64,000 nucleotides of DNA from assembly GCF_024347375.1 (NCBI RefSeq), contig NZ_AP025471.1:1-64000 (forward strand), written 5' to 3'. The DNA comes from Vibrio coralliirubri (GTDB taxonomy: Bacteria > Pseudomonadota > Gammaproteobacteria > Enterobacterales > Vibrionaceae). Of the stretch, positions 35,671 through 43,271 are shown piece by piece (the first letter of the stretch is position 1; each line of letters starts with the position of its first letter). The position numbers and the translations under genes are program-made. The notes beneath the pieces are model-generated. The model saw nothing but the letters and a program-made list of their open reading frames with translations, made no database searches and was not told the DNA's origin.

Positions 35671-36399
35671 CTAAGCCAACAGCGTCAGCTGTTGGCTTTT
35701 TTCATGCACCTCATTTGGAGTTTTCATCATGAGACTGAGGTGCGGCCTCATATTGTTATAGATATTGATAGACTCTTTTACTAGTTGTTTAAGTTCCTCA
35801 AGATTCTTACACCTATCAAGTAAGAACTCTTGTTTCAGGATCCCATTTATTCTTTCTGCTAAGGCATTTTGGTAGCAGTCATAACCATCTGTCATCGAAG
35901 GCATTATGCCGCTAGTTTTCAATTTATCTTGATATACACCTGAGCAATACTGCAGACCACGATCTGAATGATGGATACAAGAACGATGATATCGACGCCC
36001 TTTGATAGCCATATCTAGCGCTTTCACGACATCCGTCGCTTTCATTTCATTGCTCAGCTCATAGCCCATTATTTTTCGACTAAACGCATCCGTAACCAAT
36101 GATAGGTAGTGAACTCCTTCATCAGATTGAACATAGGTTATGTCGCTCACCAACACACTCTCTGGACCACATGGCTGGTAATCCTTTAATAAGTTCGGGT
36201 ATTTTTTCATCCAATGTCTACTATTGGTCGTTTTTGTAAAACTATGCTTAGGTCTTACCAATAATCGTTCAGCGCGTAAGTAGTTGAAAAGCGCATCTCG
36301 GCCTAACTTGATACCTTGTTCTTGTAGTTTGGGTTTAAGCAAAAAATACAGCTTCCTAGTACCAACCCGAGGCATATAACGCCTAATATCCAACACCAT
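35671..36399 (-). CDS. IS3-family transposase OrfB (DDE integrase domain)
   Basis: 242 residues from the first ATG, but the frame stays open further upstream to the orfA end (helix-turn-helix-like RVCRLCGITRQSVYQREKR), so the native product is an OrfAB fusion made by frameshifting. The DDE catalytic triad is in VSDITYV, HHSDRGLQY and NALAERINGILKQEF, with the normal D-x35-E spacing. All are intact, so the enzyme should be active. The C terminus reaches almost to the left inverted repeat. Confidence 0.9.
   Translation of the reverse strand: MVLDIRRYMPRVGTRKLYFLLKPKLQEQGIKLGRDALFNYLRAERLLVRPKHSFTKTTNSRHWMKKYPNLLKDYQPCGPESVLVSDITYVQSDEGVHYLSLVTDAFSRKIMGYELSNEMKATDVVKALDMAIKGRRYHRSCIHHSDRGLQYCSGVYQDKLKTSGIMPSMTDGYDCYQNALAERINGILKQEFLLDRCKNLEELKQLVKESINIYNNMRPHLSLMMKTPNEVHEKSQQLTLLA
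35674..35702 (+). terminator. Rightward terminator inside the end of orfB
   Basis: AGCCAACAGC-GTCA-GCTGTTGGCT then TTTTTT on the plus strand. It would stop outside transcripts entering the element from the left and thus limit antisense RNA over the transposase. Confidence 0.7.
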
Positions 36400-36503
36400 T
36401 TTTTTAATCGGTTTAAGATCTAACTGACGATGATGAGCTCGCTTTTCTCTTTGATAAACACTCTGCCTCGTTATGCCGCATAGCCTACATACTCGAACTA
36501 AAC

Positions 36504-36908
36504 TTATTCCTTCTTGTTTTTGAAGGCTTCTTGCTCCTTGGCTAGATACTTTTTTCTGAGACTGGTTCCGTGCTCAGCATCAAGAATATCAACCACTCTA
36601 TTTAAGAAGAGATTCTTGATTTTTTCGTCTTCCAACTCTTTCTCAAGACGTTTTATTTTCTGTGCCGGTGATTCTTTAGGCTTAGGTGATTGGTGCATGA
36701 CATTTATCCTTGGATTTTGCGCCCAATTCATCTTCCCGTGCTTTCGAAGCCAGGTTAAAACGGTTGAGCGGCCTTGGATACCATAAATGGTTTGGGCCTG
36801 TTTATATGTCATGTCGCCTCTTTCTACAGCGGCGACAACCTGTAATTTAAAGCCTAGTGTGTAATCACGCTGAGTGCGCTTAACGTAGGTATTATTTGAA
36901 GTAGTCAT
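36504..36908 (-). CDS. IS3-family OrfA (DNA-binding)
   Basis: 134 residues. An N-terminal helix-turn-helix (YTLGFKLQVVAAVERGDMTYKQAQTIYG) is followed by a leucine-zipper-like coiled coil (PAQKIKRLEKELEDEKIKNLF) used for dimerisation. It binds the inverted repeats. Near its stop a run of five A (36517-36521 on the complement) is the probable -1 slippage site into orfB. Confidence 0.88.
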   Translation of the reverse strand: MTTSNNTYVKRTQRDYTLGFKLQVVAAVERGDMTYKQAQTIYGIQGRSTVLTWLRKHGKMNWAQNPRINVMHQSPKPKESPAQKIKRLEKELEDEKIKNLFLNRVVDILDAEHGTSLRKKYLAKEQEAFKNKKE

Positions 36909-36924
36909 AATTCGTCCTCAATGT

Positions 36925-36948
36925 GTAAACACATTTCAGGACGGGACA
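36925..36948. repeat. Right terminal inverted repeat of the IS
   Basis: Reads TGTCCCGTCCTGAAAT on the minus strand and lies directly beside the GGC target duplication. Confidence 0.85.
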
Positions 36949-36956
36949 GGCGATAC

Positions 36957-36995
36957 AAAAAAGCCCAACAGGTCGTCGTTGAACGTGTTGGGCTT
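36957..36995 (-). terminator. Terminator of the 82-aa gene
   Basis: On the minus strand AAGCCCAACA, 15-base loop, TGTTGGGCTT, then TTTT. The IS sits 9 bases past it. Confidence 0.8.
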
Positions 36996-37020
36996 TAATC
37001 ATTTGTGTTATTGGAAAGGC

Positions 37021-37269
37021 TTAGTGGGTGCGGCGAGGGCCGTTACGTACCAAGTCTTTACCGTTATCAAACACTTCTTTGGTGATCCAGCGAGCAAGCA
37101 GAACTTTGTGGCTGCTGTTGAATACAGCAACGAAGTGACGACCATCTGAATTATTGGTTGCCATGCCTACACCTTCAACGCCTTCAAGGCCTAAACCGCC
37201 AGCTTCCACTGAAATTAGGAATTGCTCTAGTTCTTCTAGAGACTCAATAATATCAAGTTCGTTGTTCAT
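37021..37269 (-). CDS. Conserved hypothetical small protein
   Basis: 82 residues from the ATG at 37269, with AGAGAG upstream; the longer frame (to 37380) has an unlikely basic extension. The sequence starts MNNELDIIESLEELEQFLISVE and then is Gly-rich (GGLGLEGVEGVG), ending basic (NGPRRTH). It is soluble, without cysteines or known motif. The 252 bases upstream are shared with the divergent MscS gene. Function unknown. Confidence 0.68.
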   Translation of the reverse strand: MNNELDIIESLEELEQFLISVEAGGLGLEGVEGVGMATNNSDGRHFVAVFNSSHKVLLARWITKEVFDNGKDLVRNGPRRTH

Positions 37270-37521
37270 TTTTATGCTCTCTTGCTGTGAGCCAACATCG
37301 TATTTAGGGCGCTTTAGTGCATGTGCTCGAATGAAGATATTGGCTGTTGTTCTTTGTTGGATGCGTACTCTACAGGTCATAAGAGGGGATTGGAACTCTC
37401 AAATATTAGAAGCAGGCTGATAATTTGCGAATTTTTAACATAACATACGTTTAAATGCTTGTTATCCATATTCTTTTTACTACTATTTATAGGGTCAATT
37501 TAGACAGTAATAGGAATTAAT

Positions 37522-39126
37522 ATGATGAAGGTTTGGCGTTGTCTATTGTTAATGTTGGCGTTTGTCGCATTTGGAAGTTATGCGCAGAGCGTTGAGAAAA
37601 TCGCAGAAGTACAAGATCAGTTAATGCTCGATCTAGCAACATTAGAAACGGCGCATGATGCTGAAAAACCCTTTCTTGAAGATATCTTAAGGCGTAAGAA
37701 CCAGGGCCTACGCGAAGAGATTTTTTCACAGCTATCGTCAGATAAAAAAGAGGGGCTGGATGTCACTCTTGCTCAGCAGGTTGAACTGCTACAAAAATTG
37801 CTGTCGTTGAATGAAACTAAAATCGTTTCAATGAGTAAAGAAAACCGTTCCGCTGAGGGTGACGCTAAAAAACGCCTTGAGTTGCGTATTCAAAAACGAA
37901 TCGGAATGATGGATGTCTATTATCAGCAGCTTGCTAAGACCTTAAATTGGTCGAAAGAGCGTGGTGTTGATGTTGCTGTTCCTGAAGGTGAACTTAAAAC
38001 GGCGTTAATTGCTCGTTCTAAATACCTGACTAATGCCATTCTTTACACAGACACACAGCGACAAGATCTAGAAGCGCGTTTGTCTTTTGTGAATGAAGAA
38101 GAGAAAGCGACGATTAAAAAGGAGCTTGAGCGTTTCAGCGAGCGTACTAGCGTTATGGTCGCGAGCTTAGAAGAAACCATCACGCTAATGGAACCGTTTG
38201 GCGTGGATGTGACTTCGTACAAACGTGTTTTGCTAGCGACGACAGGTGACATTAACGCCGATGTGTTGGATGTTGATGTTGCACTGGAGCTGTTGGATGG
38301 TTGGCTTCGTTCGTTCAGTTCATGGGCTTTTGAAAATACCCCTTCTTTTATCGTTAAACTCGCTCTGTTTCTCGGTATTTTGTATGTAACTCGCCTTATT
38401 GCTAACGTTGCTCGTAAGACCGTTCGTAAGAGTGTTTCGCACTCTAAAATGGACTTCAGCGTATTGATGCAGGACTTCTTTGTATCCATCGCATCTAAAG
38501 CGGTCGTGTTTATTGGTTTGCTTATCGCACTGTCTCAAATAGGGATAGAGCTAGCACCACTTCTGACTGGTTTCGGTGTAGCCGGTGTCATCATTGGTTT
38601 CGCATTGCAAGATACGCTATCTAACTTTGCATCGGGTTTGATGATCTTGATCTACCGTCCTTATGACGTAGGTGACATGGTTAAAGTAGCGGGCGTGCAA
38701 GGCACGGTAAAAGATATGAGCTTAGTGTCAACGACCGTTCAAACTATCGATAACCAACGCTTGGTGATCCCAAATAACAAGATCTGGGGTGACGTGATCA
38801 ACAACATCACGGCAGAACGTGTGAGACGTGTTGATATGGTTTTCGGTATTGGTTACTCAGATGATATCGATAAAGCGAAAGCGGTATTGAACGACATCAT
38901 TCTTGCGCACCCTCTAGTGTTGAAAAAACCAGAACATATGATCAAGCTTCATACCTTGAATACCTCTTCAGTTGATTTCGTAGTACGACCTTGGGTTAAG
39001 ACTGATGACTACTGGGATGTGTACTGGGATGTAACGGAAACCGTGAAGAAACGCTTCGATGAAGAAGGCATCACGATTCCATTCCCTCAACGAGATGTGC
39101 ATATTTACAATCACGAAGAGAACTAA
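37522..39126 (+). CDS. MscS-family mechanosensitive ion channel
   Basis: 534 residues. A signal peptide (cleavage near AYAQ, about 21) and a long helical periplasmic region (about 25-270) lead into membrane helices and the MscS domain. The pore-lining helix is LLTGFGVAGVIIGFALQDTLSNFASG (near 342-367), and the beta domain begins RPYDVGDMVKVAG. It should open on membrane tension to release solutes in osmotic downshock. It is larger than MscS (286) and smaller than MscK, with an extra periplasmic coiled coil. AGGAAT precedes ATG. Single gene. Confidence 0.88.
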   Translation: MMKVWRCLLLMLAFVAFGSYAQSVEKIAEVQDQLMLDLATLETAHDAEKPFLEDILRRKNQGLREEIFSQLSSDKKEGLDVTLAQQVELLQKLLSLNETKIVSMSKENRSAEGDAKKRLELRIQKRIGMMDVYYQQLAKTLNWSKERGVDVAVPEGELKTALIARSKYLTNAILYTDTQRQDLEARLSFVNEEEKATIKKELERFSERTSVMVASLEETITLMEPFGVDVTSYKRVLLATTGDINADVLDVDVALELLDGWLRSFSSWAFENTPSFIVKLALFLGILYVTRLIANVARKTVRKSVSHSKMDFSVLMQDFFVSIASKAVVFIGLLIALSQIGIELAPLLTGFGVAGVIIGFALQDTLSNFASGLMILIYRPYDVGDMVKVAGVQGTVKDMSLVSTTVQTIDNQRLVIPNNKIWGDVINNITAERVRRVDMVFGIGYSDDIDKAKAVLNDIILAHPLVLKKPEHMIKLHTLNTSSVDFVVRPWVKTDDYWDVYWDVTETVKKRFDEEGITIPFPQRDVHIYNHEEN

Positions 39127-39218
39127 GCGAAAGAGCTAGTACGAGAAGCGATTTCGAAAAGAGCTACTACGAAAAAGCTAAGCGCAGCTTAGAGTCGACA
39201 TTCTTAATGTGATATCAA

Positions 39219-39246
39219 ATGGACGCTGAATAAGCGTCCATTTTTA
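39219..39246 (+). terminator. Terminator after the MscS gene
   Basis: AATGGACGCT / AGCGTCCATT perfect 10-bp stem with a GAATA loop, then TTTT. Confidence 0.85.
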
Positions 39247-39346
39247 TTGGCTGTCAGTTTATATTGAGCTTCATTCTTTTATGTCACTCAACCGCCTTAG
39301 AATTACGTTATGATGGGGCAGGCTTAGTTTGGACAGTTGAAATCGA

Positions 39347-40180
39347 ATGGATGATTCACAGCAAAAAACGAACAGTAGAAATACAACGGTAAGAAAAGCG
39401 AACCGAATTGAAAGCGTCATGAACTCTGCGATGTGGCATCTAACTCAGAGAGACATGACGGAAAGCGAGTTGGTTGCGAAGCTCAAAGTGAAAACCGACA
39501 ATCAAGAATGGATCGATGAAACGTTGAATACTTTGAAAGGCTTTGGGTATCTCAAGTCTGACCAAGTGTTTGCAGAACAATTCGTGGAACAAGCTTTCTC
39601 TGGTGAATTCGGTTCTCGATACATTGTCGAAAAACTGAAGAAGAAGGGCCTGACCGATTCAGTGATTTCTGATGCAATCCATAAAGTGTCGTTCGAAAAG
39701 TCTATCGATGAACAAACCATCTTGATAGACCGAATCAACCATTACTACTCAAGCTTTACCATGAGCCGTGAAAAGCTGGTTGCGACACTGCAAAAGCGTG
39801 GCTTTAGCTATCAACAAGTCAAGGTAGCGATTGACCAGCACCCACAAGCGCATCAACTGAAAAGTAACATTCAAATTAAGGCCGAGAAAGCCGATTTGGA
39901 AAAAGAGGTGCTCAAGTATGCTCGTAAAGGCAAGGGACTGACTGCCATACAGCAAGAACTGAGACAACGACAAATCGACACCAGTGAGCTGTCATCGCTC
40001 ATCGACCGATTGATTAATGAAGAGCAGCTAGATTTCTATTCTTCGTGTTTAGAACAGTTGCAGAAGAAGTCTTATGACCTAAACGATCATAAAGAACGCT
40101 CCAAGGCTTACGCGATGCTAAGTCGAAAGGGGTTCTCTTCAGACGAGATCAAATTTGCTCTGAGTGAAGGCAATGAGTAG
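39347..40180 (+). CDS. RecX family protein, not linked to recA
   Basis: 277 residues made of repeated three-helix units as in RecX. The start region (MNSAMWHLTQRDMTESELVAKLKVK) has the RecX pattern of a short helix with RxxxExEL-type spacing; further units recur at about 120-165 (FTMSREKLVATLQKRGFSYQQV) and 230-275. Canonical RecX is about 150-160 residues, encoded beside recA, and binds RecA filaments. This copy is nearly twice as long and alone, so it may act on RecA or on another target. No terminator is evident before the convergent LuxR-type gene. Confidence 0.75.
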   Translation: MDDSQQKTNSRNTTVRKANRIESVMNSAMWHLTQRDMTESELVAKLKVKTDNQEWIDETLNTLKGFGYLKSDQVFAEQFVEQAFSGEFGSRYIVEKLKKKGLTDSVISDAIHKVSFEKSIDEQTILIDRINHYYSSFTMSREKLVATLQKRGFSYQQVKVAIDQHPQAHQLKSNIQIKAEKADLEKEVLKYARKGKGLTAIQQELRQRQIDTSELSSLIDRLINEEQLDFYSSCLEQLQKKSYDLNDHKERSKAYAMLSRKGFSSDEIKFALSEGNE

Positions 40181-40267
40181 CGTGCGTCATTGAATTTAAG
40201 AAAAGCTGAACTCAAGAAACATCGAACGTTAAGATATTAACAGCAGAAGGGCATCGAACAACTTGTT

Positions 40268-41062
40268 CTAACGTGTTGTGTGTATGTTCTCCGTAATCCC
40301 CAAACCATTGCGTAAGGCGAACTGAATTAGGTCATTGTGGCTGTTGAGATTCAGCAAACCTAACATGCGGTATTTGTGCGACTCGATGGTTCGTGAGCTT
40401 AAGTGAAGCTTATCAGCACACTCTTTTGCACTAAAACCTTGAGCAATCAGCGCCAGAACCTTGGTTTGCTTTTTAGTGAGTAACAATAGCTTCTCACTGT
40501 CATCTTCTAACAAGTTTTCATTTTGCTTAAGTGTTCTGGCTAACGTTGAATGTTGCCAATAACATAGCCAAAGTTCACAGACTAATTTTAAGCGCTGGAT
40601 GCCTTCGAGGTCGAAGGTAGTATCGTTGTCGTGAAAGTTAGTAAAAGACAACGCACCCCAGCGTTGGTTAAAGAGCTGTAAAGGGATGATGCAGTGCCAT
40701 CTTCCCCCTTCTTTATAGAGTTTCTTTAACACATAGTTTTTGCTTGAAACGAGTTCGTTGCTGGTAAAAGCGAGGTAGGTTTCATTGGTTTTTAAAAGCT
40801 TGAGGTAATCAAGGTAGTTACCGCCGACTAAGCTTTTTATATTAACAGGAGGTATATGTGCTTTGGAAACCGAACACGTTTTTCCTTCTTCAAGTAATAC
40901 CATTGAATTAGGGTAGAGTGTTAAACGATCAATCCCAAACCAATCGAGTACATCAAAGCTTGCTTCTGACCAAGTTGTTTGAAAGTTTTTTGGATCGCTA
41001 TTAATGAGAGATGTCGATTGTTTCATTAACAGTTGTTCAAAACTTAGCTTTAAAGCAGACAC
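40268..41062 (-). CDS. LuxR-type transcriptional regulator
   Basis: 264 residues from GTG 41062 with AGGAAA upstream. The C-terminal LuxR/GerE helix-turn-helix (about 195-255) is textbook: LTKKQTKVLALIAQGFSAKECADKLHLSSRTIESHKYRML. The N-terminal domain (about 20-180) is GAF- or autoinducer-domain-like in its secondary pattern, but the invariant Trp/Tyr/Asp set of acyl-homoserine-lactone receptors is not obvious, and no luxI gene is present. The signal is unknown. It is divergent from the porin region. Confidence 0.85.
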   Translation of the reverse strand: MSALKLSFEQLLMKQSTSLINSDPKNFQTTWSEASFDVLDWFGIDRLTLYPNSMVLLEEGKTCSVSKAHIPPVNIKSLVGGNYLDYLKLLKTNETYLAFTSNELVSSKNYVLKKLYKEGGRWHCIIPLQLFNQRWGALSFTNFHDNDTTFDLEGIQRLKLVCELWLCYWQHSTLARTLKQNENLLEDDSEKLLLLTKKQTKVLALIAQGFSAKECADKLHLSSRTIESHKYRMLGLLNLNSHNDLIQFALRNGLGITENIHTTR

Positions 41063-41668
41063 ATATTTCCTTTATAGATACATTCATTTCATCAATGCAC
41101 AGAAGATATTCGTTCGAGTCGCTCAGTGCAAGATAAGATTCTTATATGCATTATAGGTTCTAATCTATAGTTTTTTATAACTCTTAGTTCTATGTGGAGG
41201 GGTGATAAGCAGTACATCTACTGCATTAATTGAACGGTGTTTTTTAATAAAATCGGGCATTCCTATCACCGAGTAAACACTGTGATAAGTTTAAGGTCGT
41301 TACTGTCTATTTCAATCTCGATGTTGATCTTTTTTCATCCGATTACACACGCAAATAATTCTCCAATGTTTGTGTATGCTCAGTCACCCATTCATTCAAA
41401 TGTACTTTCAACACAACTTCGCAGTCGAAGCGCTGATGATTGAGAACATCCGTAATATGGATAACAGCACCGATATCGGCTTTACACTCGGATTACGTTT
41501 TTCAATATAAACGGCACATTAATATATTCTTATTTCATGAAATTCACCAAAGCTATAAAATTTTCAGTAAATTTACGGTATATCAATAACGTGTTTTTTT
41601 GAACAATAGCGCCACTCCAAAAGGCCGGACTAACAAGGCCGAATCAATATATATAGGTAGTGGTTATC
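41063..41668. other. 606-base region upstream of the second porin, with a decayed gene
   Basis: Besides the remnant at 41237-41510 it holds the LuxR-type gene promoter, the porin promoter and a leader with GGCCGGACTAACAAGGCCG just before the start. I see no intact gene. Confidence 0.45.
41237..41510 (+). pseudogene. Remnant of an outer-membrane protein gene (frameshifted, internally deleted)
   Basis: The first frame codes a signal-peptide-like start (SLLSISISMLIFFHPITHA) and about 25 mature residues before TGA at 41441. In the +1 frame the reading continues through FAVEALMIENIRNMDNSTD to DIGFTLGLRFSI and TAA at 41508. That last piece looks like the final beta strand of an outer-membrane barrel. 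Together they give the two ends of a barrel protein with the middle missing. It could still be a chance pair of frames. Confidence 0.4.
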
Positions 41669-42703
41669 ATGAAAAAGACATTAGTAGCACTTGCGATTGC
41701 GAGCATTTCAAGTTCAGCTTTCGCTGTAAGCACAAGCAGCCAAAACAGCCAAAACGAAGACATGTTTGCATTCGATTCAATGCACAAAGATCAATTCTCA
41801 GTATCAGGCTCTTTCGGTGTTGGTGGTTACTACGATACTGGCTCTAAAGCGTTCTACGATGACTGGGCAACAGGCCTTACTCTTGCAGTTAACTACCGCA
41901 ACAACCGTATTGTTGGTTACTTCGAAACTGACTTAATGGTGAACTACACAACAGACAACAATGTATCTGCGAATGATGCAGCAACAGCTGGTTGGACAAA
42001 CGGTATCGATACTGGTCCTGCAACAGATGTAGATAAAGCATGGTTAGGTTTCGATACTGGCTATGGTATTGCTTCATTCGGTTGGGAAAACGACACAGCA
42101 CTAGACAAAGTGGATGGCGCTGGCGATAACACTTACGAGTTTGGCGCTTCTGCTGGTGATGCTTCTGACGGCTTCAATGTTGTTAAATTCCAAGGTGCGA
42201 CAAGCGGTATCGCTTACGGTATTTCTTACTTTGAAACAGGTGATGATCATAATGATGCGGATAAAGGCATTAATGGTTACATCGGTTTAGAGCAAGAGGT
42301 ATTCAACCTATACGCAGGTTATGAAGCTCGTGATGACGATGCTGACTTCGAAGTTTACACAGTAACAGGTAACGTAAAGGTTGGTGCTCTTAAACTGGGT
42401 ATGAACTCTTGGATTGAAGAGAGTGATTCTGCTAAGAACACAGGCTACTACGTTTCAGGTGGGTACACGGTTTCTGAAGACCTAACAATTGCAGCAGGTT
42501 ACGCGTCTAGCAACAATGAACTTGATGGCCACGCAGATGTAGATGCTTCTTACATCAACATCGCGGCAATGTACCGTATTGCTGACAACGCTGACATGGG
42601 TATCGATATCAAGCAAGACATCGATGGCGCGCGCATTGGTTCAACTAGCGCACAATACGACGAAGAAACACACGTATTCGCAGCGGCTTACTACTACTTC
42701 TAA
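41669..42703 (+). CDS. Gram-negative porin, OmpL/OmpU-like
   Basis: 344 residues from the ATG at 41669 (TAGG nine bases upstream). The signal peptide is MKKTLVALAIASISSSAFA. The mature protein is acidic, rich in Asp, Gly and Tyr, with alternating beta strands and the C-terminal HVFAAAYYYF closing strand. There are no cysteines. It resembles the smaller Vibrio porin group but differs from the 28.6-29.6 kb porin along most of its length, so substrate choice or conditions of use are probably different. The weak hairpin at 42744-42776 may end its message. Confidence 0.78.
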   Translation: MKKTLVALAIASISSSAFAVSTSSQNSQNEDMFAFDSMHKDQFSVSGSFGVGGYYDTGSKAFYDDWATGLTLAVNYRNNRIVGYFETDLMVNYTTDNNVSANDAATAGWTNGIDTGPATDVDKAWLGFDTGYGIASFGWENDTALDKVDGAGDNTYEFGASAGDASDGFNVVKFQGATSGIAYGISYFETGDDHNDADKGINGYIGLEQEVFNLYAGYEARDDDADFEVYTVTGNVKVGALKLGMNSWIEESDSAKNTGYYVSGGYTVSEDLTIAAGYASSNNELDGHADVDASYINIAAMYRIADNADMGIDIKQDIDGARIGSTSAQYDEETHVFAAAYYYF

Positions 42704-42743
42704 GAACTTGAACTCTTAAGAGCTTCTAAGACATTTGATGGTA

Positions 42744-42776
42744 ATGGTGTAATAGCTTGCCCGGTCGTTACACCAT
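42744..42776 (+). terminator. Possible terminator after the second porin
   Basis: ATGGTGTAA / TTACACCAT 9-bp perfect stem with a 15-base loop, followed by GTTCTCTTCTTTTT; the T run is broken, so activity is uncertain. Confidence 0.4.
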
Positions 42777-42868
42777 GTTCTCTTCTTTTTGCAGTGTAAG
42801 CATCCACAGATTGATATGTGGTTTGTCAATCAAGTGCTACGAGTGGAATTATTATCTGGAGAAATGTA

Positions 42869-43180
42869 ATGATTAAAAGCATTACAGCCAAGGGTGTTAT
42901 CTATGGAAATGATACCCTGTTTACGTGTAAACCGAATCGTAATGGATTATTTGAATTGGCGCGTAAACATGGAAGAGTCGCAGGTACTCGCCCACAAGAT
43001 CTCAAGAATAAGGTTTATGCTGAATCTCTTGATGAAGCTTGGAGTCTACTCAAAACAGAGAAGTTTTATATTGTTTTGACGGGGCAAGTATTTGGCATTC
43101 ATCGAAAATCATTGCGAAGTGCTGATTCTGTTGATGTTGAGTTTGATACTGAAACTTGCTCGGCATGTGTCACGGAATAA
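42869..43180 (+). CDS. Conserved hypothetical small protein
   Basis: 103 residues from the ATG at 42869, which has TGGAG seven bases upstream; the 17-codon upstream extension lacks one. It starts MIKSITAKGVIYGNDTLFTCKPNR, has a mid segment SLDEAWSLLKTEKFYIVLTG and ends with CSACVTE, a Cys pair at the C terminus. No signal peptide. I know no family for it. A good terminator follows 21 bases after the stop, supporting a real gene. Confidence 0.68.
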   Translation: MIKSITAKGVIYGNDTLFTCKPNRNGLFELARKHGRVAGTRPQDLKNKVYAESLDEAWSLLKTEKFYIVLTGQVFGIHRKSLRSADSVDVEFDTETCSACVTE

Positions 43181-43199
43181 ATCCAAAGCTGAATACTAA

Positions 43200-43226
43200 A
43201 AGGACGATAAACTATCGTCCTTTTTT
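43200..43226 (+). terminator. Terminator after the 103-aa gene
   Basis: GGACGATA / TATCGTCC perfect 8-bp stem, AAC loop, six T. Confidence 0.88.
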
Positions 43227-43271
43227 CGTTTGAGTTTTAGTTCAACCTTGGTTACAGATGCTCAGCACCCG

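Larger units (their letters stand above)
35637..36948 (-). mobile_element. Complete IS3-family insertion sequence, 1312 bp
   Basis: Terminal inverted repeats of about 24 bases begin TGTCTCGTCCT (left) and TGTCCCGTCCT (right, complement), 19 of 24 matching. The direct repeat GGC stands outside both ends (35634-35636 and 36949-36951), a 3-bp target duplication as expected for IS3. Inside are orfA and orfB in two frames with a -1 relation. It landed between the scs promoter region and the terminator of an 82-aa gene without breaking either. The intact frames and duplication suggest a fairly recent insertion. Confidence 0.9.

Noticed and set aside
40268..41062. Quorum-sensing acyl-homoserine-lactone receptor
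   Set aside because: No luxI partner and no clear set of the invariant ligand-pocket residues; only the DNA-binding half is diagnostic.
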